The notes: generated from the letters alone by a model not told the origin. 64,000 nt of DNA from Dama dama (GCF_033118175.1 NC_083714.1:16120001-16184000); one strand, 5' to 3'. Counted from the first letter of the stretch, positions 33,703 through 45,000 are shown. A program made the numbers and translations.

Positions 33703-34087
33703 TTCCCAGTGCACCAGGCCCGAGCACTTGTCTCATGCATCCCACCTGGGCTGGTGATCTGTTTCACCATAGATAATATACATGCTGTTCTTTTGAAACA
33801 TCCCACCCTCACCTTCTTCCACAGAGTTCAAAAGTCTGTTCTGTACTTCTGTGTCTCTTTTTCTGCTTTGCATATAGGGTTACCGTTACCATCTTTCTAA
33901 ATTGCACTGGGAAGACCCAGAGGAATAGGGTGGAGATGGAGTTGGGAGGGGGGATCGGGATGGGGAATACGTGTAACTCTATTGCTGATTCATATCAATG
34001 TATGACAAAACCCACTGAAATGTTGTGAAGTAATTAGCCTCCAACTAATAAAAAAAATAAAAAATAAATAAATAAAATAATAAAAAA
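33703..34087 (+). mobile_element. L1 3' end with inverted 5' half (twin priming)
   Basis: 33703-33903 is L1 3' sequence in minus orientation. 33904-34046 is the following L1 3' UTR in plus orientation, and an A-rich tail fills 34047-34087. The two halves share GCACTGGGAA at their junction ends (33904-33913 and the complement at 33703-33712). The 14-bp target duplication AAATAAGCAGGGTG is perfect at 33689-33702 and 34088-34101, so both halves entered together. This is the structure known from twin-primed L1 insertions. Confidence 0.93.
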
Positions 34088-35357
34088 AAATAAGCAGGGT
34101 GACAATATACATCCTTGACATACTCCTTTCCCAATTTGGAATCAGTCTGTTTTTCCATGTATGGTTCTAACTGTTGCTTCTTGACCTGCATACAGGTTTC
34201 TCAGTAGGCAGGTAAGGTGGTCTGGTATTCCCATCTCTTTCAGAATTTTTCCATAGTTTGCTGTGATCAACACAGTCAAAGGCTTTAGTGTAGTCAGTGA
34301 AGGAGAAGTAGATGTTTTTCTGGAATTCTCTTCCTTTTTCTATGATCCAATGGATGTTGGCAAGTTGATCTCTAGTTACTCTGCCTTTCTAAAATCCAAC
34401 TTGAATATCTGGAAGTTCTCAGTTCATGTACTGTTGAAACCTGGCTTGGAGAATTTTGAGCATGTGGAATGAGTGTAATTGTGTGGTAGTTTGAGCATTC
34501 TTTGGCATTGCTTTTCTTTGGGATTAGAATGAAAACTGACCTTTTCCAGTCCTGTGGCCACTGCTGAGTTTTCAAAATTTGCTGGCATATTGAGTGCAGC
34601 ACTTTAACAGCATCATTTTTTAGGATTTGACATAGCTCAGCTGAAATTCCATCACCTTCACTAGCTTTGTTTGTAATGATGCTTCTTCCTAAGGCCCACT
34701 TGACTTCTCACTCCAAGATGTCTGGTTCTAGGTGAGTGATCACACCATCATGGTTATCTGGGTCATTATGATCTTTTTTGTATAGTTCTTCTGTGTATAC
34801 TTGCCTCCTTTTCTTAATATCTTCTGCTTCTGTTAGGTCCATATCATTTCTGTCCTTTATCGTGCCCATCTTTGCATGAATTGTTCCCTTGGTATTTCTA
34901 ATTTTCTTGAAGAGATCTCTAGTCTTTCCCATTCTCTTGTTTTCCTCTTTTTCTTTGCACTGATCGCTGAGGAAGGCTTTCTTATCTTTCCTTGCTATTC
35001 TTTGGAATTCTGCATTCAGATGGGTATACCTTTCCTTTTCGCCTTTGCCTTTCACTTCTTTTCTCAGCTATTTGTAAGGCCTCCTCAGACAACCATTTTG
35101 CCTTTTTGCATTTTTTTTTCTTGCAGATGATTTTAATCGCTACTTCCTGTACAATGTCATGAACTTCTGTTCACAGTTCTTCAAGCACTCTGTCTATCAG
35201 ATCTAATCCCTTGAATCTATTTGCCACTTCCTCTGTACAATCATAAGGGATTTTATTTAGGTCTTACTTGAATGGTCTAGTGGTTTTCCCTACTTTCTTC
35301 AATTTGAGTCTGAATTTGGCAATAAGGAGTTCATGATCTGAACCACAGTCATCCGTC

Positions 35358-35378
35358 TTTTTTTTTTTTTTTTTTTTT
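35358..35378. repeat. (T)21 tract inside BovB
   Basis: Twenty-one T interrupt otherwise recognisable BovB endonuclease sequence ('cacagtcatccgtc' on the left, 'ggctgactctatagagcttc' on the right). Either a local expansion or an untidy insertion remnant. No target duplication is evident. Confidence 0.9.
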
Positions 35379-35485
35379 GGCTGACTCTATAGAGCTTCTC
35401 CATCTTTGGCTGCAAAGAATATAATCAATCTGATTTGGGTACTGACCATCTGGTGATGTCTATGTGTAGAGTTGTCACTTGTGGT

Positions 35486-36131
35486 TAAATTGGGTCACAG
35501 TAATTAGACCACAGGCAGGTTTACCAGATGCACTAGGAATTCACCATCAGACAAATTCTGACTTAAGCCTAGAACATGTTCTAGTAGTCTCATTCTCTTC
35601 AAAGAATTCCCCTCACATTATTCTTCCCTATTCTACCTCTCTAGGATAAGAATAAATGGCATCCCTTATTGGCTAGGGGTAAAGTGCTTGAATGAGCTTA
35701 CTTGCCCCTCTAGAATCTCTTTTGTGAAGTGATGAAAATAACTTCTCCCAGTTTAGTGAGAAGATGTGACCCATAAACACTCTTTCAGTCCTACCTTCTA
35801 GTCTTTGTTCAGCCATTCATAATGCTTTCTTTTCCCTTTCTCTCCCACTTACAAAATCCTATTCCAACTTGAAAGTAATCTCTTCCAGTGATTGCTGCAG
35901 TTCTCACTTCCCTATCTTCCTTGCAGTTCTATCAAGCACACAGTTCACTCTAGAGTTAGTTGCCTTTTTTTGAAGAGTTCATCCTGCCACCTTACTGGGT
36001 CCATATCTTGTCCTTCTCTTCTGTTCTCTATAAGTCTAAATACAGGGCTGAGAAAGATCTTGATGTTGAAAAATACTTACTCTTAGGTTTGAAAGGATCT
36101 TCTCTTGAACCATATAGGCTGTATGATTTTT
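35486..36131. other. unassigned sequence
   Basis: About 650 bases without recognised repeat or coding frame; pyrimidine-rich from 35770 to 36020. Could be single-copy DNA between the BovB and the next SINE-like insertion. Confidence 0.4.
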
Positions 36132-36140
36132 TCCAGCTTT

Positions 36141-36262
36141 GTTGTTGTTCAGCTGCTCAGTCTTGCCTGACTCTTTGTGACCCCCATGGACTGTGGCACA
36201 CCAGGCTTCCCTGTCCTCCACTATCTCCTGGAGTTTGCTCAAGTTCATGTTCATTGAGTTGG
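36141..36262 (-). mobile_element. BovB 3' end, short, antisense
   Basis: 'gttgttgttcagctgctcag' to 'gagtttgctcaagttcatgt' covers only the last ~120 bases of BovB. The perfect target duplication TCCAGCTTT flanks it at 36132-36140 and 36263-36271. Confidence 0.92.
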
Positions 36263-36926
36263 TCCAGCTTTATTGAGATATAATTAACACAACATTGTGT
36301 AAGTTGAAGGTATAGAGTGTGATGATTAGATACATGTATATATTGTAAATTCTTTCCAAAATAAAGTTAGTGAACACATCCTTTACCTCTATAATTACCA
36401 TTTTATTATTACTGTTATGATGAGAACATAAAAGCTCTACCCTCATAGCAACTTTCAAGTCTATAATACGGTATTGTTAATTACAGTCACCATACTTTAC
36501 ATTAAATCCAAAGAACTTGTAATTCATCTTGTAAGTGGAAGTATGTACACTTTGACCAACATATTCCCATATCCCCCACCTCTTGTCTCTATTTCTATGA
36601 ATTTCATATGTTTAAATTCCATGTGTAAGTGAAATCATACAGTACTTGCTTTTCTCTAACTTATTTAGCATAATGCTCTCAAGGTTCATTCATGTTGCTG
36701 TGAATGGCAGAGTCTTTCTTCTGTTTTTCTGGCTGAATAATATTTCATTGCATTTATATACCACATTTTAAAAAATCCATTCATCTGCCATTAAATACTT
36801 AGGTTATTTTCATGTCTTAGCTATTCTGAGTAATGCTGCAATGAACACGGATGTGCAGATATTTTTTTGAGACAATGATTTCATCTTTGAATATATTAAT
36901 ATACCCAGAAGTATTATTGGGTTGTG

Positions 36927-37188
36927 GAGAAGGAAATGGCAACCCACTCCAGTATTCTCGCCTGGAGAATCCTGTGGACAGAGGAGCCTGGAGGGCTGCT
37001 GTCGATAGGGTCACACAGAGTCGGACACAAATGAAGCAACTTAGCATGAATGCATGCATTGGAGAAGGAAATGGCAAGCCACTCCAGTATTCTTGCCTGG
37101 AGAATCCCAAGGACAGGGGAGCCTGGTGGGCTGCTGTCTGTGGGGTCAAACAGAGTCAGACACGACTGAAGTGACTTAGCAGCAGCAG
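36927..37188 (+). mobile_element. Bov-A2 SINE (dimer)
   Basis: Two Bov-A units, joined at about 37055 by the TGAATGCATGCATTGGAGAA linker, ending in AGCAGCAGCAG. The target duplication TATTATTGGGTTGTG (36912-36926) and TATGATTGGATTGTG (37189-37203) has two mismatches. Inserted in the old L1. Confidence 0.95.
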
Positions 37189-37897
37189 TATGATTGGATT
37201 GTGTGGTAGTTCTGTTTATAATTTTTGGCAGACCTCCATTCACCTCTATTTTCCTAAGTGGCTATATCAATTTACATTTCTATCAATAGTGAACCAGGGT
37301 TTCCTTTTCTCCATATCCTTAGCAGCATTTTTTTTTTATCTCTTGTCTTTTTGATCATAACCATTCTAACCAGTATAAGGTGATATTCCACTGTGGTTTT
37401 GATTTGCATTTCTCTGATAATTAGTATTAATATGGAACACCTTTTCATGTACCTATTAGCCATTTGAATATCTTCTTGGAGAAAATATCTACTCAATTCC
37501 TTTTCACATTTTAAAATTAGATTGTTGTTTTGCTATTGAGTTGTATGAGCTCCTTTTATTTTGGGTATTAATCATGTATCAGTTATGCAAATTGCAAATA
37601 TTTGCTTCCATTCCTTAATTGTCTTTTCATTGTGTTGTTTCTTTTACTGTGCAGATCCTTTTGGTTTGATGTAGTCCCATATTGAATTTTGTTTTTGTTA
37701 TTTGTGCCTTTGGTGTCATATCAAAAAATCCATTTTTAAGACCAGTTTAAACAAATGTTTTCCCCTAGATTTTCTTCTTGGAGTTTTATGGCTCAGTTCT
37801 TAATCCATTTTGAGCAGATTTTTGTGAGTGGTATAAAACAGGGGTCTGATTTCATTCTCCTGCATGTGGATATACAATTTTTCTAGCACCATTTATT

Positions 37898-38267
37898 TTT
37901 TCTGACTAATATAGATATTTATTTTATTCTATGGAACTTAATTTTTTTCCTTTGTTTATTCTATATTCTTTTTTATTAAACTTTTTATTTTATATTGGAG
38001 TATAGCCAATTAACAGTGTTGTGATAGCTTCAGGTGGACAGCAAAGGGACTTAGTTATACATATACATGTATGTATTCTCCCCCAAACTCCTCTCCTGTC
38101 CAGGCTGTCACATAACATTGAGCAGAGTTCCATGTGCTATACAGTAGATCCTTGTTGGTTATCCATTTTAAATATAACAGTGTGTACATGTCGATCCCAA
38201 ACTGCCTATCACTTTCCTCCCACTTTCCCCCCAGGAACCATAAATTCATTCTCTAAGTCCACCCAAT
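37898..38267 (-). mobile_element. L1 3' end, antisense, possible 3' transduction
   Basis: L1 3' UTR in reverse is clear at about 37975-38255 ('gaacctaattttt'-side to 'ctgtcacataacattgagca', 'tttatccattttaaatataa'). The target duplication ACCATTTATT, however, lies at 37888-37897 and 38268-38277. About 75 bases of non-L1 sequence (37900-37970) therefore lie beyond the L1 poly(A) position but inside the duplication, as expected for a transduced 3' flank. Confidence 0.75.
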
Positions 38268-38572
38268 ACCATTTATTGAAGAGTATATCTGTTCCCCATT
38301 GAGTATTCTTAGCTACCTCATCAAATATTAGTTGACCATATCTGTATGTGTTTCTGTGTTTAAATTCTGTTCCATTAGTCTACATGTCTATTTTTATGCC
38401 AATATACACTGTTTTGATTACTATAGCTTTGTAATATATTTTGAAATCAGGAAGTATGATGGCTTCAGCTTTGTTCCTCCCTGTCAGGATTGCTTTGACT
38501 ATTCAGGGTCTTTGTGTTTTCGTATAAATTTTATGATTCATTTTTTCTACTTCTGTGAAAAATGCTATTGGA

Positions 38573-38706
38573 GTTTTTTTTTTGTTTGTTTTGTTTATGG
38601 CCACACTGTGAAGCTTTGGGATCTTAGTTCCCCAACCAGGGGTTGGACCCGGGCCCTCAGTAGTGACAGTGTGGAGTCCTAACCACTGGACCACTAGGGA
38701 ATACCA
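38573..38706 (-). mobile_element. CHR-type tRNA-Glu SINE, antisense
   Basis: 'ttatggccacactgtgaagc', 'cttagttccccaaccagggg' and 'cctaaccactggaccactag' match the reverse of the cetartiodactyl CHR family. The perfect target duplication GCTATTGGA is at 38564-38572 and 38707-38715. The (T)n(GTTT)n run at the left end is the reverse of the A-rich tail. Confidence 0.93.
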
Positions 38707-39724
38707 GCTATTGGAATGTTAATAGAGATTATATTGAATCTATAGATGGCTCTGGGTAGGATGAATATTTTAATAATATTAACTCTTCTGATTAATGAAC
38801 ATGAGATAACTTTCTATTCATGTCTCTTTTCTTCTTTCATGAATGTGTTATAGTTTTGATGTATAGATTTTTCATATCTTCTTCGGTTAATTTTATCCAT
38901 AAGTATTGTTTTTGACAAGGTTGTAAAATGAGATTGCTTTATTTCTATTTCAAAAGTTCATTATTAGTGTATAGAAATGCAACTGATTTCTGGGTATTGA
39001 TTTTGCATCTTGAAACCTTACTGAATTTGTTAATTAGATCTAACAGCTCTTTGATGGAGGCTTTAAGATATTTTATTAATATGTAGAAGATCATGTTATT
39101 AGCAAGCAGATCATTTTACTTTCTCTTTTCTATTTGGATGCCTCTTACTTATTTTTCTTGCTTAGTTGCTGTTCTTGTACTATGTTGAATAGATTTGGTG
39201 AAAGCAGGACCATTGTCTTATTACCTATTTTAGTGGGAAAACTTTCAACCTTTTGAGTATGATGTTAGCTGTGAGTTTTTCATATATGGCCTTTATCATA
39301 TTGAGATATGTTCCTTCTGTATCAAATTTGTTGAGAGTTTTAATCATGAAAGGATGTTGAATTTTGTCAAATGTTTGTTCTGTATCTATTGAGATGATCA
39401 TATGATTTTATCTTATATTCCATTGATTGATTGCATATATTGAACCATCCTTGCATCTTAGAGACAAATTCCACTAGTTCATGGTGTATGATCTTTTTAA
39501 TGTTCTGTTAAATTTGGTTTGTTTGCATTTTGTTGAGTAATTTTGCATCTATATTTATCATAGACATTGGCCTGTGACTTTATTGTCTGGTACAACCCTT
39601 ATCTTTAACATCAGTGTAATGCTGGCCTTGTAAAATGAGTTTGGGAATATTCCCCCATCTTCAATTTTTTGGAAGAGTTTCAGAATATTTGAAATTAATT
39701 CTTTAAATGTTTAATAGAATTAGC

Positions 39725-39950
39725 TACTTCTCAGGTGGCACTGGTGGTAAAGAACCTGCCTGCCAGTGCTGGAGATATAAGAGAGGTGGGTTTGATCCCT
39801 GGGTCAGAAGATCCCCTAGAAAAGGGAATGGCTACCCACTCCAGTATTCTTGCCTGGAGAATCCCATGGCCAGAGGAGCCTGGTAGGCTACAGTCCATGG
39901 GGTTGCAAAGAGTCAGACACAACTGAAGCAACTTAGCACACATGCATGCT
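39725..39950 (+). mobile_element. Bov-tA SINE
   Basis: 'tctcaggtggcactggtggt' head through 'ctagaaaagggaatggctac' to 'cacaactgaagcaacttagc' with a (CA)-rich end. It sits in the ORF2 region of the old L1. Confidence 0.94.
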
Positions 39951-40446
39951 TGTTAAGCTAGTTGATCCTAATCTTTGGGGGGAGGTTTTAGATTACTGAT
40001 TTAATCTCCTTGTTATTGGTCTATTTCTTTATGCCTACACTTAACGTTTCTAGGATTGTATATCCATTTCTTGCAGACTGTTTAATTTGTTGGCAGATAA
40101 TTATTCACAGTAGTCTTTTATGATCTATGGTTATCAGTTGTAATGTTTCATTCTTCTTTTATAATTTTATGTATTTGCCTCTTTTCTCTTGATAATTCTA
40201 GCTAAAGGTTTGTCAATTTTACCTTCTTAGAAAGTCAACAGTTAGTTTTGTTGATATTTTCTATTGTTTTTCTAGTGTCTACTTCATTTATTTCTGCCTG
40301 AAATAAATTTCTTATTTTATCTCCTTCCTTCTGCTACCTTTGGGCTTAGTTTTTTCTTGTTAACTTCTTGAGGCTTAAGGTTAGGTTGTTTGAGATCTTT
40401 CTTTTTTAAATGTAGGTATTTATCACTTCAAACTTAACACTGCTTT

Positions 40447-40626
40447 GTTTTTCCATTTATTTTTATTAGTTGGAGGCTAATTACTTTACAATATTGTAGT
40501 GGTTTTTGTCATACATTGACACTAATCAGCCATGGGTTTACATGTATTCCCCACCCCGATCCCCCCTCCCACCTCTCTCTCCACCCGATTCCTCTGGGTC
40601 TTCCCAGTGCACCAGGCCCAAGCACT
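40447..40626 (-). mobile_element. ruminant L1 3' end, antisense, truncated
   Basis: 'ttattagttggaggctaatt', 'gtttacatgtattccccacc' and 'tcttcccagtgcaccaggcc' are the reverse of the young ruminant L1 3' UTR also seen at 33703, 49642 and 53286. It ends abruptly where old L1 sequence resumes. Confidence 0.92.
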
Positions 40627-41444
40627 TTTTCTTCAACCCATACACTTTGGCTTGTACTTCCATTTTTGTTTGTTGCAATATATCTTTAAAATTTCATCTT
40701 TAATTCCTTTTTTTTTGACCTATTGGTTGTTCAGGGGCATTTTAGTTTCCACCTAATTGCAAATTTACCAGTTTTTTTTCCTGGTATTGATTTCTAGTTT
40801 CATAATATTGTGGATGGAAAGGATATTTGGGATAGTTTAAATCTTTTTTAAGTTTACTGAGATTTGTTTTGTAACCTAACATATCTATCCTGGAGAATGT
40901 TCCACATGCCCTTGAAAAGAATGTATATTCTGCTCTTCTTGGATAGAATGTTCTTTATATCTCTGTTAGATCTATTTGGTCTAAATATAGTTCAAGTCTA
41001 ATGTTTTCTTATTGATTTTTTGTTTAGCTGATCTATCCATTGTTGAAAGAGGAGTTTTGAAATATCCTGCTATTACTGTATTGTTGTCTATTACTTCTTG
41101 TAGATATGTGATTATTTGCTTAATATATTTAGGCTTAATACATGTTGGGTGCATATATTTATAATTATGTCTTCCTGATGAATTTCCACCTTTATCATTA
41201 TATAATGGTCTTCTTTATCATTATATAATGGTCTTCTTTATCTCATTACAGTTTTTGATTTAAACTCTATTTTAACTGATGCTCTCTTTTGGTTTCAGTT
41301 TGTTTGGAATATTTTTTTGTATCCCTTCACTTTGAGTCTACATGTGTCCTTGAAGCTGAAGTGAGTCTCTTGCAGGCATCATACAGTTTGTTGTTGTTGT
41401 TTTTTTTCATTATTCATTCAGCCACCCTACCAGGCTGTATCTTT

Positions 41445-41675
41445 TAGATTAAAGAACACAAACTTTAAGCCATACAGATATTCTGTAAATCTCGGTTATT
41501 TCAGTTACTAGGCAAATAATTGTACATATGTCACTCTGCTTCAGTTCATTTATCTGTCAAAAAGAAAAATGATATTTGTTATGCTACCTCATGGAGCTGT
41601 TATGAATATTAAATGCAATAATTCATGTAAAGTGTTTAGCACCATTCAAAGAAGATAATAGACTCCCATTAAATT
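41445..41675 (+). mobile_element. MIR SINE
   Basis: Nearly full MIR span: 'cacaaactttaagccataca', 'gttactaggcaaataattgt', 'acctcatggagctgttatga' and 'catgtaaagtgtttagcacc'. Diverged but ordered. Confidence 0.85.
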
Positions 41676-41734
41676 ATATCTCTTCTTTCTTTCCCTAAAA
41701 TTAGGAAGGTAAAATCATACAGTCGTTATTATCA

Positions 41735-42130
41735 GGGGTTTATAAACAAACAGACCTGGGCTGTTTGAGTGAATTACTTAATTTCTCTGAGGCTTAGATC
41801 TCTCTTCTACAAGTGAAGTTAGAACAGTGTCTACCTCACAACATTGTTGGACTTCCCTGATGGCTCAGATGGTAAAGAATCTGCCAGCCATGCAGGAGAC
41901 CCAGATTTGATCCTCGGGTTGGAAATATCCCTTGGAGAAGGAAATGGTTACCCACTTCAGTATTCTTGCCTGGAGAATTCCATGGACAGAGGGGAATTCC
42001 ATGGCAGACTACAGTCCATGAGTTGCAGAGTTGGACATGACATCACAGGGTTAGTATTGATAGGAATCATAAATTGCAGCATTTGACACAAAGTAGGAAC
42101 TTTGTAAATAACAACTATTATAACTGTTGA
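41735..42130 (+). mobile_element. MIR SINE interrupted by Bov-tA
   Basis: Left part 41735-41848 ('acagacctgggctgtttgag', 'cttaatttctctgaggctta'); right part about 42048-42130 ('gacacaaagtaggaactttg'). The Bov-tA sits where the MIR 'cttacctcacaggattgttg'-like block ends, so one old SINE hosts a much younger one. Confidence 0.8.
41849..42047 (+). mobile_element. Bov-tA SINE
   Basis: 'ggacttccctgatggctcag' to 'gttggacatgacatcac', with a small internal duplication GGAATTCCATGG near 41975-42004. Inserted in a MIR. Confidence 0.94.
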
Positions 42131-42439
42131 GAAAAAAATAAATAGGGAATTGTATCAACAACAAAGAATTGGATCACCAACATTTCTGCAATTAGCAATT
42201 AAGAAAGTTAAGTGTGAGTTTTCTCCTATAGTTGTTGAGCAAAAGACAACAAAGAAAAATACACTTTATTGAGTCTCTGCATTCCCAGTTTAACCAGTCA
42301 GTTCATAGAACTAGTGGTAAGAACAAAACCTTGTTCATATTGTGTTGTAATAAATATTAGTTAAATCTGAATTTGGACTTAGTTCATATTGAATAATTCA
42401 ATATTCCATGTGATTTTTGGTTGTTGGCACTATTTTTAA

Positions 42440-42727
42440 ATTTTTAAATATTAATTTTATTTTTGGCTGTGGTGAGTCTTCATTGCTGTGCATGCACTTT
42501 CTCCAGTTGCATAGAGCAGGGGCTACTATCTAGCTGTGGTGCATAGGCTTCTCATTGTGGTGGCTTCTCTTGTTGTGAAACAGGGGCTCTAGAGCACAGG
42601 CTCAGTTGTTGTGGCACATGGGCTTAGTTCCCCTACGGCATGTGGAATTTTCCTATACCAGGGATCAAACCCATGTCTCCTGCATTACAAGGTAGATTCT
42701 TAATCACTGGACCACCAGGGAAGCCTT
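42440..42727 (-). mobile_element. CHR-type tRNA-Glu SINE, long form, antisense
   Basis: Full ~290-base reverse copy: 'tttatttttggctgtggtga', 'gcttctcttgttgtgaaaca', 'gggcttagttcccctacggc' and 'cactggaccaccagggaagc'. The 17-bp target duplication (42423-42439 and 42728-42744, starting GTTGGCA) has one mismatch. Confidence 0.94.
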
Positions 42728-42829
42728 GTTGGCATTATTTTTAATTGAAAACTGATATATACATGCACATGGTAAAAAAAAAAATGAAACAGTAAATGGG
42801 TATGTACAATTAAATATATGTTTAAATTC

Positions 42830-42990
42830 CAGCACTATTATTTATCAACTATATGGCCTTGAGCAGGTCACTAAACCCCTGTGTCTGTTTCCTTGGCTAT
42901 GAGAATCATGTCAGTAACTACTTTATAGAGGTGGTATGAGACTCAGATGTGTAAATCACTTAGAATAGTATTTGGTCTTTGATAAGTTTG
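42830..42990 (+). mobile_element. MIR SINE
   Basis: 'tatggccttgagcaggtcac', 'ttccttggctatgagaatca' and 'ctttatagaggtggtatgag' follow MIR order. Third MIR within 1.5 kb, indicating old undisturbed background sequence. Confidence 0.83.
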
Positions 42991-43520
42991 GTATTAGTTT
43001 AGCTTTTTTTTTCAATCTGTCATTTGTATTTTTCTGTGAATTTCTCATTCATTTTCTTTCCCTTTTAAAAAAAAATTGGGTTGTGATATTTTTCTTTGGA
43101 TTTGTAAAAGCTCTTTATTGTTAAGGTAATTTGTCTTCTACCATATTTTCCTAACCTTTTATTCCCCTCAGATTTTAATTTATCTATGGATTTTTCTCAT
43201 AATATTAATTTTTCCAGAAAGAAATTTTGAATGTTTTATAGTCAGATTTATCAGTATTTTGCCTTAAGGTTTTCAGGGGTTTGTGTCTTGCATACAGAGC
43301 CCTTCCACATTCCAAAACTATTTTTTAAAATTCTCCCATGTTCTCTCCTACTGCTTTTACAGTTATCCTCTTTAGTCTATCTGGAATTTATTCTGATGTA
43401 AGAAGTAAAATAGTCATCTACTTGTACTTCTTTTCCAAATGGCTACCCAATTTTTCTAGCAATACTTACTGACTATTCTCTGTAAGTTAAATTCTTACTA
43501 CCTCCCAGATGACTGAGTAT
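42991..43520 (-). mobile_element. old L1 ORF2 fragment, antisense
   Basis: 'ttttcttacatgg'-type degenerate L1 on the plus strand: 'attgttaaggtaatttgtct', 'tcaggggtttgtgtcttgca' and 'atctggaatttattctgatg'. No open frame. Confidence 0.6.
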
Positions 43521-43930
43521 TCCATTTTTCTTCAAGTCCAGATAGTGTGTAGCCCAATCCTAATTCATTGCACTTTAATTCTTCTTTTGGTTTTGATTTG
43601 AATACAAGTTGACTTGGGGAGACACATTTCTTAGACAAGTTACTTTCTCTCCTTATAAATTAAAAAAAAAAAAAGAGGCCCAAAGTAAGAGGTTGTGCTT
43701 ATCTTTAAACTTCTTTAAACCAACAGCCTATGAAAATTGTTTAAAGAAAGTAAAAATTCCCTGTTAAAAGACTGGCTATAAAACTCTTTGTCACCTAATA
43801 TTCTATTATGGGGTTTAATCGTGATTGATTAAATTTAAACCATAACTCTTCTACTTATAATTCCTCTGTACTCTTTATTGCATGTGTGACTATGTTGACT
43901 ATTCTCAGACATATATTGGGCTTTCTCTTA
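43521..43930. other. unassigned sequence
   Basis: About 410 bases with no repeat or gene recognised. A 13-A run lies at 43662-43674. Bounded by L1 fragments, so it may be non-repetitive flank. Confidence 0.4.
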
Positions 43931-44480
43931 GGATATATTTTTAAATGTGGAATTACCAGGTCAAATGGTACAATTTTTTAACATTTTTATTAAAGTATAA
44001 TGTACATACAGAAAAATGCACATATTGTAAGTGTACAACTTGACACATTTTCACAAAGTGAACACTCATATAACCAACCACCATATCTAGAAGCAGAATA
44101 TGACCAGCACCCCATAAGCCTCCCTCTTGCTTCTTTGAATCACTACTTCCTCCCAAGGGTAAGCACTATCATAGTTCTAACAGTCTATATTAGTTTTCCC
44201 AGATTTAACAATTATTTGGAATCATAGAGTATGTAGTTCTTTTTTTTTTTGCCTCTTTCATTCAACATTTTTGCAATATTTCTAATTATAGAGCATTGAT
44301 TTTCATTGCTCTAGAGTATTTCAATGTGGAAATATACCACAATTTACTTATTCACTTTACTATTAATGGGCATGTAAATTTTTTTCCCAATTATGAATGT
44401 TGCTGCTATGAACACTCTAATGCATGCATTTCTGTTGGTTAGATGCTTAGGAGCAGGCATATACCTAAAAAATAAATGAC
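43931..44480 (-). mobile_element. old L1 3' UTR and ORF2 end, antisense
   Basis: 'attaaagtataatgtacata', 'cacaaagtgaacactcatat', 'aatcatagagtatgtagttc' and 'gaatgttgctgctatgaaca' are antisense L1M 3' region blocks. Similar in type to 8500-8985. Confidence 0.75.
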
Positions 44481-44624
44481 TATTGTGTATATATACCATA
44501 GAAATTAGTGGATCCTCGAGTATGCACATATGAAGCTTTATGTATTTTTATACCAAATTGCTTTCCAGAAATGTATATTTATAATGATAGAAAACAATCA
44601 CCACTCATAAGTGATAGACCCTTT

Positions 44625-45000
44625 CCACTTTAAATATTTCATTTAATGCTCATAATAATCCCATGAGGTAGTGGTACTTTTTTTTTTTTTTTTTTTACTG
44701 ATGAGTAAACAGAGGTTCAGACCCCACGGACTGTAGCCTGCCAGTCTCCTCTGTCCATGGAATTCTCCAGGCCAGAATACTGGAATGGATGTTCCCTTCT
44801 CCAGGGGATCTTCCCAACCCAGGGATCAAACCCAGGTCTCCCACATTGCAGGCAGTTTCTTTACCATCTGAGCCACCAGGGAAGCCCTTCAAACAGAGGT
44901 TCAGAGATGTTAAATCATCTGCCCAAATCCATGGTTGGAAAATGGCAGTCAGAATTTGAACACACATTTGCCTTTCGAGGGTATGGTGCTTCTACTATAG
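44625..45000 (-). mobile_element. MIR SINE, antisense, split by Bov-tA
   Basis: Left half 44625-44721 ('taatgctcataataatccca', then a 19-T run at 44678-44696, then 'actgatgagtaaacagaggt'). Right half 44906-45000 ('gatgttaaatcatctgccca', 'ggcagtcagaatttgaacac'). The order fits reverse MIR once the SINE at 44722-44890 is removed. Confidence 0.85.
44722..44890 (-). mobile_element. Bov-tA SINE, antisense
   Basis: 'ccacggactgtagcctgcca' to 'tgagccaccagggaagccc'. The perfect 15-bp target duplication AAACAGAGGTTCAGA at 44707-44721 and 44891-44905 lies in MIR sequence. Confidence 0.95.

Larger units (their letters stand above)
32872..35485 (-). mobile_element. BovB LINE, longest copy, interrupted by L1
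   Basis: Reads from the 3' tail near 32872 through the RT region and into the endonuclease (the minus strand near 35400-35480 resembles the endonuclease end). The linker between them is at 34708-35055. About 2.2 kb of BovB is present once the 385-bp L1 insertion (33703-34087) is removed. Visible RT blocks include NLKYADDTTLMAES (33449-33652) and WPQDWKRSVFILIPKKSNA (34372-34602). Frameshifts and small deletions disable it. A 21-T run sits at 35358-35378 inside the endonuclease part. Confidence 0.95.
36272..41440 (-). mobile_element. long old L1, antisense, with nested insertions
   Basis: About 5 kb of antisense L1. The 3' UTR starts at 'attgagatataattaacaca' near 36273, ORF2 begins near 36780, and RT-region blocks lie around 39250-39620 ('ccttgcatcttagagacaaa', 'taatgctggccttgtaaaat'). 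Endonuclease-side sequence runs up to about 41380 ('gaagtgagtctcttgcaggc'). Insertions: Bov-A2 (36927-37188), L1 end (37898-38267), CHR SINE (38573-38706), Bov-tA (39725-39950), L1 end (40447-40626). Fully degenerate. Confidence 0.88.

Noticed and set aside
33700..33900. 66-codon plus-strand frame at the L1 insertion in BovB
   Set aside because: It is an antisense reading of the inverted L1 half.
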